NCBI RefSeq assembly: GCF_009905375.1
Contig: NC_133656.1
Coordinates: 239,228,415 to 239,292,414, forward strand
DNA from: Apium graveolens
Lineage: Eukaryota > Streptophyta > Magnoliopsida > Apiales > Apiaceae
Length of the DNA: 64,000 nucleotides
Direction: 5' to 3'
Positions within the stretch are counted from its first letter, which is position 1; each line of letters begins with the position of its first letter. The notes beneath the pieces were generated by a model. That model worked only from the letters and a program-made list of their open reading frames with translations. It was not told where the DNA came from and did not search any database. Shown piece after piece: positions 41,899 through 53,489 of this stretch. Both the position numbers and the translations under genes were made by a program.

Positions 41899-42458
41899 TC
41901 TATACTATATTATTATGAGCCAAATATGGTTTCGTTTGGTCTTGGTTACCAACTTCCTAAAATGCCTATTAATACTTTCCAAAACAAAGTTAAAGTAAAT
42001 ATATTTTATTTAAATAAATTAAATCATGTATTTAATATAATTACAAACTCTTTGAATGATAATCCTACTTGATTTCTAATCGCACTCAACTTCTTTTTCA
42101 CTTTTTTCGTAGGTAATTAAACACTTTCAAAATTAATTTTAATAATTCAAATTTAAAAATAACAATTTATTAACAAATCAAGAACACATTAAAAAAAAAA
42201 TATCACATCATTCGCATACACCAAATCAACCGCATACACTGCTCTGATAAGCGTCCACGGTCGGAGGACTTTTTATTACTTTAACTATTTAGAATTTGAA
42301 TCTGTCAATAACAATAACACGATATATAAATCATTACCTTTGTCATGAATTTCAATAAAACATATTTATTATCTGCTATAATTTAATTTTATATAATAAA
42401 AAATAATAAAATAATAAAAATAATAATCAGTCCGTGCGTCGCACGGGTTATAAGCTAG
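41899..42458 (+). mobile_element. Non-autonomous Helitron with intact termini
   Basis: Starts TCTATACTATATTATTATGA. Ends with hairpin CCGTGCGTCGCACGG then GTTATAAGCTAG. Inserted between A and T. The empty site AAATGAATATTTG is present at about 34012 and 36538. 560 bp, no Rep/helicase, so it depends on an autonomous relative. Confidence 0.9.
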
Positions 42459-43115
42459 TATTTGTTAAACGAATTATCTCGATAAATGAATACTACTATT
42501 TTTTTTGTTCCTAACATAATAGAGACAATATAGTTTTCATTCGGATAAATGAATAATCCCGATTAATGAGTAAAATATTTCAATTCCAAATATATTTATT
42601 TATTTAAACCGTAAACATCAGTATATAATTATATACGCTGACATCTTGTAAAAATAAAACAAATGTGAATATATTAGTTTCTTCTTTAATAATTCTTTTT
42701 ATAATTTAGCAGACTAGCTGACTTTTTATTTTATTTTATTGCGTGCATGAATGAAGATGTAGAGAAAGTGGAAGCTTAAAATTGAGTCCAGCCGAGCCGA
42801 GTTCCTGCCGCGCGCTGCATGCTACCCGATTAATTATCTACTTCATTTGTATATATATTTATTATTTCATTCTTAAAAAAACTTTTATTTCATTTGTAAT
42901 AAAAGTCTGTATGTAATTAAATAATACTAGTAATTAAGTAACTGAATGGCCGCCAGTTGCCTTTTTCTTGTAAATAAGTGGTGTGTTCTTTTTGGCTAAT
43001 TATAAATGGTGAATTTTGATTTGTTTTGATTTAATTAAATAAATAAAAGTGGTATACATTCAAAATGAAATTCATGCATGACTCATTATTAATGAAAAAA
43101 AATAAAAGTTATACG

Positions 43116-43587
43116 TCTATACTATACTATTATAAGCAAACACCCTCTATTTGGTTGTTGGTCGGTTATTCAGTACAGTTGTTTGGTACGGTAAATATCA
43201 ACCGCAATATCTAAAGACAGATAGATGAGAACCGTTGGATGTAATAATCAAATAATATTATATTAATATTTAAGCTGCTGTAATTGGTTTAGGGTTCGAA
43301 TCCCGTCAACAGCGTATTATATTTAAATTTTTATATTTTTTATTTTTAACAATTTTTACATGTTCAAGGTTCGAGTCCCGTGAACAACATATTATATATT
43401 ATATTACTTATTTTCAGTCAAGTCTCAAATTATCATAAAATGTATATTATTATAACTTATTATGTTCTTCAATTTATTTTTCAACTAAATCTATACTCAT
43501 ATATTAATAATTTTATAATAAAATATATTATTCAAAATTATTCGAGTGTTAAAAAACAATCCGTGCATATCACGGGTTATAAGCCAG
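43116..43587 (+). mobile_element. Helitron, degenerate (unit 2)
   Basis: TCTATACTATACTATTATAA start, hairpin CCGTGCATATCACGG, then GTTATAAGCCAG (CTAG decayed to CCAG). Interior GGTTCGAATCCCG and GGTTCGAGTCCCG boxes. Confidence 0.7.
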
Positions 43588-43642
43588 TACCTAATAAAAT
43601 GAAGAATTGGACATCACGAATACCGATACACGCAAGAATATA

Positions 43643-43872
43643 CTCCCTCCATACCCTCAATTTTTTACATCGATCGACACGCATTTAATACTTTTATTAA
43701 ATGTAATTGTATAATTTTTTTAATTTTTTTTCTAAATAAAAATATAATGTACAAATTTTTATAAAAAAAGGAAATTTTTAAAAATGAATTACGGAACTGT
43801 ATTTTATGGCTATTTTAAAATACGTGTCAAATATGTGAAAGAAAATGTAAAGAAATTAGGGGACAGAGGGGG
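43643..43872. mobile_element. Stowaway MITE (unit 2)
   Basis: CTCCCTCCATACCCTCAATT to GGGACAGAGGGGG, TA flanks. Duplicate of 40227-40461. Confidence 0.75.
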
Positions 43873-44016
43873 TAAATGTTATTGTATATTCACACTGTGG
43901 GAGATGATTATATTGTCTCAGCTAGCATCTAGCCTCTTGTACAACTCCTCTCTCTCTCATGTTGGTTGGCTAAATATAAATGAACTCTCTGTAGTTATAT
44001 TAATAGGACCAATTGA

Positions 44017-44158
44017 GCGCGATGAGATAGCTCAAGTGGTTAAGAGCTTATCTCTTGTCGTCCCAGGTTCTGAGTTCGATTATCGCTCACCCCGAGATTT
44101 GTTAGAACGGATACTCAATTCTAAGACATATAAGCCATATTAGTAAAAAAAAAAAAAT
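44017..44158 (+). mobile_element. tRNA-derived SINE
   Basis: Box A in GATAGCTCAAGTGGTTAAGA, box B in GGTTCTGAGTTCGATTATC, then a body ending in a run of 13 A. The 12-bp target duplication is AGGACCAATTGA (44005-44016) and AGGATCAATTGA (44159-44170). It is absent from the partner region near 41030, so it inserted after the duplication or was lost there. Confidence 0.85.
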
Positions 44159-44696
44159 AGGATCAATTGAATTATTTCATTTTGTCACATCACCCATGTC
44201 ATGTCATTTTGTTACAATTTTTTGTAATTTTCTTTTGTGCCTCTAGTATTACCTAAAAAGATTGACCCTATTGTTATTTTCTTTTGCTATTATATCTTCT
44301 TAATATTACCACAAGTCCTTAAATTATTAGTATCAGTGGGTACGTAAATTTATAACAAAAATTAGTTTCATGCAATGAGAAAAACTTTTAAGTAAAAGTT
44401 AGTTTCATCAAAAGCCGTCACTATTGGTAATATTGACCAATTAGGTTAGGTACTGCACCAGCAGTATTAATGTGGAGAGTACATTACGTAATTGATTGTT
44501 GGCCTAGCAGGCTCATGGTGTGATTGTAATATGATCTGTTTAAATTCTGGGGCAAGTTCATCAAGACATTTACGTACCCATGTCACTTGATTAAACGTTT
44601 AAAGTCAAATTCATGTGCAGTGTGGGTAATATTTTTCATCAAGGTGGAAACAAATCATCTCATGCAATGTTCTCACAGGACGTAAGTAAGTGTAAC

Positions 44697-45218
44697 TATA
44701 CCTGACAATTCGTCCATGTAGTGTATTTTCGTGTTTCGTGTACTTGAATGTCAAACGCAAAATCGACATGTTTAGGGTTTCTCTATATTCGTGATCGTGT
44801 ACGTTCATTTTGTGTCGTTTCGTGTATGTCATATTAATTGAATATTAATATATATTAAATTTAATATTAATATAAATTAAAATATATAAAATATATGAAA
44901 AATATATATTCGGATCTCAATTCTATACAATATAATAAAATCAAATAATATTTTAAAAATAAATATGCATATATTTATTATAATACTACATATATTTATA
45001 AAAAATATTAAAAATTTATTATAATATTTATTTATGTCGTATATTTCGTGTCGTGTCATGTACTCGAAGGTTAAACACAAAACCGACACTAAATCTAGAC
45101 TATGTACTTTCGTGTTCGTGTATTTTCATGTCGTTTACTAAAAGAGCAAACACAAATACTAAATTTTCATGTCGTTTTGTGTCGTGCAAGCGTGTCGTGT
45201 CCAAAATTGTCGGGTACA
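44697..45218. mobile_element. Non-autonomous hAT element
   Basis: Ends TATACCTGACAATT and, reversed, TGTACCCGACAATT. Exact 8-bp duplication AGTGTAAC at 44689-44696 and 45219-45226. Subterminal CGTGT/TTCGTGTCGTG repeats at both ends, AT-rich centre, no transposase. Confidence 0.85.
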
Positions 45219-45372
45219 AGTGTAACATACTAATACAGCTTTTTGTTCAAGACAAACAATTATCAAAGTGTCTATAAAAGCGCTTTTTACTTGTTAGCTT
45301 CAAATCATCCATCTTTATAAACTAGAAAAGATCCTTTCAGTTAATCATCGATCCTTTCAGTTATTCATTTTC

Positions 45373-46342
45373 GTGAAATATCATTTTCTTATATGTGATT
45401 CAAACAATAGCTACAGCATCAGTGCAAATCTTTTGAATTCTCCTTTCACTCTCTCGTATTTAAATGATTTCACTGTGGTCGGTTGTGATGATCGAGCATT
45501 GATCACCAACCCTAAAGAGAAGCATTACAGTACTAGTACTGGTTGCAGTTCCGAATGCATCAACGCTAAAGATGTTCTTAATTATGGTTGTTACCGGATT
45601 GGTTGTTGTCGAGTACTAATACCAAAAGGTCTAAAGTACTTCGAGGCTCAACTTGAATCAATAAGCAACCATGCCAGGGCTTGGTCGTTTAACCGTTGTA
45701 GCTATGCTTTCTTGGCTGAAAAGGATAGATTTAAGTTCCGTGGTGCTTCAGATTTATCTGATCCTACATTTATTGAGAGGACAATCGATACTTGACTGGG
45801 TACTTGGGAATCAAACTTGTGATGAAGCACAAAAATCAAACGGGTATGCCTGTCAGTCAAATACCAACTGGATTAATTCAACCAATGATCTTCTAGGGTA
45901 CACTTGTAGATGCCGTCAAGGTTTTCGAGGCAACCCATACCTAGCTAAGCCCAGGCTGCCAAGGTCAGTCTTCATTCAAAACATACTCAAAAACAGTACT
46001 GATACAAATATTTAGCACATTGTATCCTGATTGTGCCTGTATAATTTGTTGTGATGCTCTTTGGTAGATTTCGATGAATGTGCTGATCCAAACAAAAAAT
46101 GGTGCGAGAAAATGTACACCAATACTATTGGGGGTTATTACTGTTCTTGTCACTACAACAAATTCGGCTATTTACGACGGCCAACTTACGACGGAAAAAA
46201 ATGCGCTCCTAACTTACGACGGAAAAAACCCGTCATAAATGACCAGATTTGTTGTAGTGGCACGGGTACTATGGCAATGGCAAAGTTAATGGTTGCATCG
46301 CTGTGAAATCCAAATTTCCAGCAATCAAATTCTCACTAGGTA
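45373..46342 (+). pseudogene. Wall-associated kinase (WAK-like) extracellular part, broken
   Basis: The block starting at about 45415 (NSPFTLSYLNDFTVVGCDD, SSECINAKDV, CYRIGCC) is the cysteine-bearing galacturonan-binding/WAK-associated region. After a frameshift near 45785 come DWVLGNQTCDEA, an EGF-like stretch (GYTCRCRQGFRGNPYL, to 45955), an intron (about 45965-46067) and a calcium-type EGF domain (DFDECADPNKKWC, GGYYCSC). A 109-bp MITE interrupts it at 46151. The frame resumes (YGNGKVNGC, KFPAIKFSLG) to a donor at 46340. The signal peptide, membrane span and kinase domain are missing. A Copia remnant follows at once. Confidence 0.8.
46151..46259. mobile_element. Mini CACTA-like MITE in the WAK relic
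   Basis: CACTACAACAAATTCGGC on the left, AGATTTGTTGTAGTG on the right, with inner TTACGACGG repeats. It splits an EGF codon run. No clear 3-bp duplication. Confidence 0.7.
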
Positions 46343-46379
46343 ATATATATTTTTCCTCTGAAAATATTGTGTTATTGAA

Positions 46380-48089
46380 AAGATGTTCATGGATCGTGGG
46401 AGTATTGAGGTTGATGATGTATATGCTTTTTCCGTGACATCTGATATTATTATGAACTCCGATCCTGAACCACAAAGTATGGAAGAGTGTCGACACCGAG
46501 ATGATTGGCCAAAATGGAAAATTGCGATTCAAGAAGAATTGCAATCATTACGCAAGAGAAATGTATTTAGACCTGCAGTCCAAACACCAGCTGGTGTAGT
46601 CCCTGTCGGGAATAGATGGGTGTTTATACGAAAATGAAATGAAAGGAATGAAATTGTGAGATATAAGGCCCGACTAGTAGCCCAGGGATTCTCTCAAAGA
46701 CATGGTTTTGATTACCAGGAAACATACTCTCCTGTGATGGATGGAGTTACTTTTCGTTTTCTAATAGGTATGGCTTGTATGGAAAAACTGGAAACACGTT
46801 TGATGGACGTTGTGACAGCATACCTATATGGATCACTTGATATTGATATTTATATGAAAATTCCTGAAGGGTTAAATATTGAGGACACTAAGCCTCGACA
46901 TCTATATTCTGTTAAATTACAACGATCATTGTATGGTTTGAAACAATCTGGTCGTATGTGGTACAACAGGCTGAGTGAGTACTTATTGAATGATGGATAT
47001 GTTAATAATCAAGTGTGTCCTTGCATTTTTATTAAACAATCATCAACTGGTTTTGTTATTATTGTTGTATATGTGGATGATTTGAATATTATCAGTACTA
47101 CTGAAGATATTACTAATGCTGTTAACTATTTGAAAAATGAGTTTGCAATGAAAGATCTTGGAAGGACAAGATTTTGTTTAGGTATACAGGTGGAGCACTT
47201 ATCTTCAGGAATATTTGTTCATCAATCAAACTACACTGAAAAGATTCTTGATCGGTTTTACATGGACAAAGCTCATCCACTAACCATACCAATGGTTGTT
47301 CGATCACTCGAGGTTGAAAAAGATCCTTTCCGTCTTAGAAAACAAGATGAAGAGACTCTTGGACCTGAAGTTCCATATCTCAGTGCAATTGGCGCTCTCA
47401 TGTATCTTGCAAACAACACACGACCTGATATTGCATTTGCAGTGAACTTGTTGGCAAGATTTAGTTCTGACCCTACTAAAAGGCATTGGGATGGAATAAA
47501 ACATATATTTAGATATCTTCGAGGGACAATCGATCTTGGACTATTCTTCCCAAATAATTCAAGATCACTGCTAGTTGGATATGCGGATGCTGGATACATG
47601 TCAAATCCTCATTTTGGGCGATCACAAATAGGTTACCTATTTACATATTGTGATAGTGCTATCTCTTGGAAGTCTACAAAACAGACTATGACCGCAACTT
47701 CATCAAACCACGCAGAGTTACTAGCAATTCATGAAGCAAGCAGAGAATGTATTTGGCTAAGGTCGGTCATTCAACATATTCGAGAATCATGTGGATTATC
47801 AAGTATTTCAGATAGTCCTACAGTTTTATTCGAGGATAACTCGGCCTGCATCAAACAACTTAAGGAAGGATATATTAAAGGGGATCGAACAAAACACATA
47901 TTGCCAAAATTCTTCTACCCTCATGAACTTCAAGAAAATGGTGATATTGATATTCAACAAGTTCGCTCATGCGATAATCTAGCAGATATGCTTACAAAGT
48001 CACTACCTACATCAACATTTGAGAAGCTAAGAAATAATATGGGTATGCGGAGGTTAAAAAGTTTGCTACATCAAAATGTCAAAATGTGA
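46380..48089 (+). pseudogene. Copia pol, 3' half (reverse transcriptase and RNase H)
   Basis: Open except for one TGA at 46635-46637 (FIRK, stop, NERNE). The RT starts near 46500 (WKIAIQEELQSL), with KARLVAQGFSQ, DVVTAYLYGSLD and the catalytic VYVDDL near 47070. The RNase H region has GYADAGYMSNP, ISWKSTKQ, SSNHAELLAIHEA and EDNSACI. It ends LRNNMGMRRL, as usual before the polypurine tract. Gag, protease and integrase are absent. The left border meets WAK intron sequence. Confidence 0.85.
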
Positions 48090-48221
48090 GACATTTTATT
48101 GAGGGGGAGGTTGTACTTGTTTTCCTTCGTCAAGGTTTTTATCCCACTGGGTTTTTCCTTGTAAGGTTTTAACGAGGCAGTCAATCTTTGCAATAATTCG
48201 CATTTGACAATCAAGGGGGGG

Positions 48222-48519
48222 TGTTAAAATATTTGAATAAAAAAAAAGTGATTGTCAAAGCGTATCGAGGAAGTCTCTCAAATCTTACCAAGGAAGACTT
48301 GTAAAGTTTATCGAGGAAGACTTGTAAAGCTTATCGAGGAAGTTTTGTAATACTTAATGAAGAAGATTTGAATAGCTTACTTAGTAAGCCTTGTAAACTA
48401 ACTACTATAAATAACTCATTTAGCTAATGAAATACAACACAACTTTCTCTGCATCTTCTATTCTCCTATACTTCCTCTACATTAAACATAACTAATATTT
48501 TCAGTCAAGGTTTATAACA
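48222..48519 (+). repeat. Copia 3' LTR
   Basis: Preceded by the polypurine tract CAAGGGGGGG. It begins TGTTAAAATATTTG and ends TTTATAACA, giving short inverted TGTTA/TAACA ends. Contains CTATAAATAA near 48406 as a possible TATA box and repeated TATCGAGGAAG motifs. No matching left LTR in the window. Confidence 0.7.
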
Positions 48520-49990
48520 ATTTCCAATATATTTGACCATTTTTCAAAATGACATTCACGGTAACACTAGAAATAGAAACTCCTAAACCATATTCCCTGA
48601 GTCATTCATAGCAAATCCAAGAGCGTCTTAACTTATTATATATATATAATAAAATATTAGTTTTATTAATTTAAGATATAGATGAAACATTTGTCTCCAA
48701 CAATTCTCCTTATATTTATTCCTTATTTAATAATTTAATAATATCAATTCATTCTTTTCATTAAAGTAAGAGAGAAAGATGATTTGACTCGTTTTTTATT
48801 ATAAAATATTCTCACTCATTTTTTAAATATTTTTTGCTCATTCGTTATACGTATTTTAAGGCTAATATAAGCAAAATTTTATAATTTATTTTTATGTATA
48901 AAAGCTTAACTATTACATTGTTATTTAAAAGAAAAGATATTTAAAATTATTTAGGGAACGTTACTTTACGGAGCCTAACTTAAAATGCGTGTGGATCCCC
49001 GTCTCAAATATTAAAAATTTTGGAGGGACGCATGAAGTAATGTTTAAGGGATTCTCAAAAAAAGAAGAATGTTATTTAAAAATAACCATATTAGAGTAAG
49101 TCCAACAACCTCTTAATTCAGTCATCAAATATAATGCAAAAAATTAGTTCCTAATGAATTAAGACATAAATAAGGATGTTTGTCTGCAACAATACTATTT
49201 ATACTTATTCCTTATTTAATATTTTATTATTAAAAACCTATCAAATCAATTATAATTTAACATTTAAAAAAGAGAAAGAGATAGTGGTACCCTAATATAA
49301 TATAAATTAGTAGTTAAAGGATCTTAAAAGACCAGACAAATACTTAAAAATAAGAAGTCAGAGTAGATAACTTTTTAAGGAAGTAGTTAGAGGCTATTGG
49401 AGTACAAATTTTATTCAAAATCTTTATAATTGAAAGTTAAGAGGCCTTATCTGTTGGATTTGCTCTAAAGAATGACCAGAAAATTGTTGAAAAAATGACT
49501 AAAATAACTGATTTTTTTTAAAAAAAATAACAAAAAAAAAGTATTAAGAAAAATGACTAATTTTAACCGATTGAATAATTCACTCTTGCGTATCCCTATT
49601 TATATAAAATATACTCAGTAATAATTAAATATTTTATATATGAGATACTGACAGTTAGATATTTTATAAATTGGATATTTTGGATATTTCATATATTGGA
49701 TATTTTATATAAAATAGACTTTCAAACGACAATTGAATATCCAATCGGCTAAATTTTGTCAAATTTTCAAAAATTAATCATTTTTATATAAAAATTGACT
49801 AAATTTTTGACTAAATTTGTTATTCCCAGTAATTATTCTGAGCACGATTTTGATCAACTGAAACAGATATCAAAACATATTTGCACAGAAATGAAGTACT
49901 CAGAACTCAGAAGGGCTGTGAGGTTCATTTAACGCACACGCTCCCTTGCACTCGATATCTCTGTAAATCGATTAGAAGCAACAAGAAGAC
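48520..49990. other. AT-rich intergenic stretch before the PPR gene
   Basis: No gene seen. A decayed Stowaway-like segment lies at about 48845-49040 (right part GGAGGGACGCATGAAGTA). ATATTTTATA repeats lie near 49630-49700. The last ~150 bases would include the PPR gene's promoter and leader. Confidence 0.6.
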
Positions 49991-49997
49991 GAATAAG

Positions 49998-51797
49998 ATG
50001 AGGTTTTGTTTGAGTTGCAAATCATCATCAGGTATTTATCTTACGCCCTTTCTTCATTCACATTCTCTTCACATTAACCCTAATCATCCCAAAAAACCCT
50101 TTATTGCTTCTTTATCAAACCCTAATGCTCAATTACAGCAATTACTTTACGAGAAATCCAAGGTTGGTTTCGATAAGCTCGATGATGCTCTCTTTGTGTT
50201 CGATAAAATGCTCAAAATGAAACCTCTGCTTCCTGCTTTGAATTTTAGTCAGCTCTTAGCTGGCCTTGTTCGAATGAAAGAGTACTCTGTAGGTGTCTCT
50301 ATGTTTAGAGATATGTGCGTTTTATGCGTTCCCGTTAACATATTTACCTATAATACTGTAATCAACTGTTGCTGTCACCTGAATAGACTTGATTACGCCT
50401 TCTCGTTGTTGGGCGGATCCATTAAGCGTGGTTTCGTCCCAGATGTTGTGACCTACAGCACTCTTATCAAGGGCCTTCTATCTCAAGACAGGCCTGTTGA
50501 GGCTGAACATTTGTTTAGGAAGCTTATTTTATTCAATGAGGTTCAACCCAATGTAGTAACCTATAGCATTATCATCGACGGTCTATGCAAAACTTCAAAT
50601 ACTTTAATGGCTGTCAAGTTGTTTAGAAATATGGGGAAGAAAGGTTGTATTCCCGATACAGTGACTTATTCCACCCTTATTGATGCTTTATGCAAAGACC
50701 GACATGTTGATCATGCATTGTGTCTTCTTTCTCAAATGAACCACAAAGGCATTTCACCAAATGTTGTCACCTATAGTTCATTAATTCAAGGTCTCTGTAA
50801 CTTTGGTCGATGGGAAGATGCAATTCGATTGCTAGGAGAGATGAATGCAAGGAATATCTCTCCAGATTTGCATACTTATAGTATATTGATAGATGCATGT
50901 TGCAAAGAAGGAAAGGTTAAAGATGCGAAATCTGTGATGGAATTGATGATTCAAAGAGGCAAATGTCCCGATGTAGTCGCATACAGTTCACTGATGGATG
51001 GATATTGCTTGCGTGGAGAAATTGATGAAGCCTTAGAGGTGCTCAAAACCATGAGGGGAAAGGGTATATTGCCCAATTCTTGTACCTACAATATTTTTAT
51101 AAATGGTTGTTGTAAAAAGATGGAAGTGGACAGAGCAATTAGTCTCCTTAAACAAATGCCCCTTGAAGGTTTGGTACCAACAATTGAAACTTTCAATACT
51201 ATTTTGCAAGGATATTTTCAGGCAGGTAGAGTTGTTGAAGCACGGAACTTTTTCCAGGAGATGTTAACCAAAGGTCAGAAACTGAATATTGTGACATGTA
51301 GGATCGTATTGCATGGTCTTTGTGAGAACCATCTCGTTGGTGAAGCACTCTCGTTTTTTCACACAATGGAATGCGTTGGTATACATCCAGATATAATTAT
51401 TTACACTATTCTGATTGACGGATTGAGCAAAGATGGACATCTAGAGAAGGCAAGAAGTCTTTTTGAAAGCCTACCTTCAAAAGGTTTACAACCCAATGTC
51501 AAGACATATACAGTCATGATCAGAGCATTTTGTCATGAAGGGTTACTCGATGAAGCGAATGAACTATTTGCGCAAATGAAAGATAGTATTTGCTTGCCTA
51601 ATAGTGCTACCTACAATATACTTATCCGCGGCAATTTTCGAAACAAGAAGTACAATGAAGCAAGTGCACTCATAGATGAGATGCGTGCTTGCGGCTTCTC
51701 AGAAGATGCATCTACCATGTCCTTGGTACTGGCTTTACTTGAATTAAAAGATCAAGATCCTGCTCTTCTTGCTTTGCATAAGAAATACTTGACATAG
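49998..51797 (+). CDS. P-class pentatricopeptide repeat protein, restorer-of-fertility-like (599 aa)
   Basis: Intronless. ATG 49998 is the first in-frame ATG (MRFCLSCKSS). Residues 1 to about 60 are rich in Ser, His and Arg and look like a mitochondrial or plastid presequence. From about residue 75 to the end are roughly 14 tandem 35-residue PPR motifs, most starting VVTYSxLIxGLC and ending near GxxPN/D (for example DVVTYSTLIKGL, NVVTYSIIIDGL, HTYSILIDACC, TYNILIRGN). No E, DYW or SMR domain. PPR proteins bind organelle RNA one base per repeat, and this pattern resembles RFL proteins that silence mitochondrial CMS transcripts. No stops or shifts. The individual RNA target is unknown. Confidence 0.92.
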   Translation: MRFCLSCKSSSGIYLTPFLHSHSLHINPNHPKKPFIASLSNPNAQLQQLLYEKSKVGFDKLDDALFVFDKMLKMKPLLPALNFSQLLAGLVRMKEYSVGVSMFRDMCVLCVPVNIFTYNTVINCCCHLNRLDYAFSLLGGSIKRGFVPDVVTYSTLIKGLLSQDRPVEAEHLFRKLILFNEVQPNVVTYSIIIDGLCKTSNTLMAVKLFRNMGKKGCIPDTVTYSTLIDALCKDRHVDHALCLLSQMNHKGISPNVVTYSSLIQGLCNFGRWEDAIRLLGEMNARNISPDLHTYSILIDACCKEGKVKDAKSVMELMIQRGKCPDVVAYSSLMDGYCLRGEIDEALEVLKTMRGKGILPNSCTYNIFINGCCKKMEVDRAISLLKQMPLEGLVPTIETFNTILQGYFQAGRVVEARNFFQEMLTKGQKLNIVTCRIVLHGLCENHLVGEALSFFHTMECVGIHPDIIIYTILIDGLSKDGHLEKARSLFESLPSKGLQPNVKTYTVMIRAFCHEGLLDEANELFAQMKDSICLPNSATYNILIRGNFRNKKYNEASALIDEMRACGFSEDASTMSLVLALLELKDQDPALLALHKKYLT

Positions 51798-51799
51798 TT

Positions 51800-52700
51800 A
51801 CCTGGTATAATTCCAGCCAGGCTTTGATAAGCTCTATGATCGGGTTTTTTTTTCCGGTTAAAATCTCCAATTGATACCTTTGTTTTCTGTTATGATATAT
51901 AACTGAAGGTTCCTGTATGAATTTTAATTCACTGCTAGCAAAAATTTCTATAAATATTAACATTCTGATGGATGCATATTATAATAAAAGAGAAAACTAG
52001 ACCTAACTATATATCTTCTTGGAGAATTTGGAACTGTTCAGCATTTTGTTACATTTTTGGTTGTGGCTTTTAAGGGGATGCATTCATAAGGTCTATGTTA
52101 TCATACGAATATGATATACTTCCTAAATTGAATATATATACAAATGTGATTATTAGATGTTCCAAGTCCCTTGCTATGCAGCAGATGTGCTTTCATTCAA
52201 GAGGTAATTGCAGACTCTGCTCCCCATTCGAACCCAACAGGATATGACAATGGCCTTCCTTTGTCAAGCGCGAACCACTCGGTTAACTGTTTGAGTCAGT
52301 TCCATTTTATTAGATCATTTCTAATTTTATATTTATAAAGTTGTCTGCGCTGTAATATAGGAGACTGATGTGCATTATGATCTCTGCTAGTGTGGCAACT
52401 GATGTTCCGAATTTGTGTTTTGTTATTATGGTAGTTCTCATAATATTTATCATGACATCCTCAATATCTAATAGAAATGTTTGAAAAGAAGGGAGAAATA
52501 GGAGGATGTGAAATTCAGTTGAAGAAAAAGCTTTGGTAGGTTCTTATTCCCTAATAATCTCGAATTGTTGCAGGTTAGATAATGGCCAGTATAATAATTA
52601 CTACTCAGTCGAGTTGGACAAAAATTTAATAGAAGCTTCTAAATACTGATCTGCTTGGAAGGCCATCTGTAGAATATAAAATAGAAATATGGAGAGAGCC
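51800..52700. other. Intergenic, no gene seen
   Basis: Downstream of the PPR gene. Only short non-coding frames and AT-rich sequence. It presumably includes the PPR 3' UTR. Confidence 0.6.
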
Positions 52701-52717
52701 ATGAGGTTCCATTTAAA

Positions 52718-53359
52718 CAGCTTCGGAATCTGACTTTCCTCACCAATCTGTTTTTTTCAACCTGGACAATGGGTGTCTCTTTCACTCTTGGTCTACTAAA
52801 CAGGTACTTATTAAGCATTTAAGCTACAGTGCACCTACACGCTTGCACACACACTCATATATGTAGAAAATCGACATGACAACGTAGAATAGTTTTCACT
52901 GGTGACATCTTTTCGCTATTAATGATTGTAAAGTTTCTTCTACATATATTGCAGGGATTTGCGCCATAATTACATGACAGGCCCAGATGTTAATAGCAGC
53001 ATGCCGAACTTGTGAGCAAATTTCTTACTAATTTATATTTCTATATTTTTCAGATAATTTGATACAACTCTGATACATTTCTTACGTGACGTTTATGGGA
53101 CTCGGGATGTTAATTGATTATTCGGGGGAAATCCGAAGGAATTTGGCAGAATGTTACCAATTTGACATGATTGTATGGTTTTAGTCCCTTTTGGCAAATA
53201 TTAAAAATCAAATACTGTCGATCTATTTAATATCAGTCTATCTAAATTTTGCGGGTTTATGAAATGTATCTTACCTCTTAATATTGCAGGTTTATTGCCT
53301 TAAACAATGTCAGTGGCCCTTTGCCGTCATAGCTTGGGAGGTTAACAAAGTTAGAGCAG
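52718..53359 (+). pseudogene. Decayed LRR receptor-kinase exons
   Basis: Three short blocks with splice-like borders. About 52718-52799 reads QLRNLTFLTNL. 52955-53011 reads DLRHNYMTGP, SSMPNL. 53290-53359 reads ALNNVSGPLPS, stop, LGRLTKLEQ. These are leucine-rich repeats resembling the LRR VIII-type receptor kinases of plants, whose LRRs are also split over many small exons. One block has an internal stop. No kinase or malectin domain is seen. Assignment is tentative. Confidence 0.5.
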
Positions 53360-53489
53360 ATGTAAGTGTTTAGTTTTGAAGTTCTTATTAAAATCAGTCC
53401 CAGTGTTTAGATAAAGAGTGTCAGTCCTGTTATGGCATTGAAAATTATAAGTTTTGTGTGAGCTTGACATAGTATGCTATAACAGTATG

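Larger units (their letters stand above)
41283..44474. repeat. Unit 2 of the partial tandem duplication
   Basis: Starts inside a copy of gene 2 exon 3 and ends at CAGTATTAATGTGG. It lacks the CACTA and the GC-rich hAT element of unit 1, but has an extra Helitron (41899-42458) and a SINE (44017-44158). Confidence 0.85.

Noticed and set aside
44017..44110. Possible tRNA gene (boxes A and B present)
   Set aside because: No proper acceptor or anticodon stems. The A-tail and 12-bp target duplication mark it as a SINE.
43784..44143. 119-codon plus frame
   Set aside because: Runs through a Stowaway end, an empty hAT site and a SINE. It is a chance frame.
47122..47599. Minus-strand frames opposite the Copia polymerase
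   Set aside because: Shadows of the sense RT/RNase H frame.
49881..49997. 39-codon N-terminal extension of the PPR protein
   Set aside because: It contains no ATG in frame. The first ATG is 49998.
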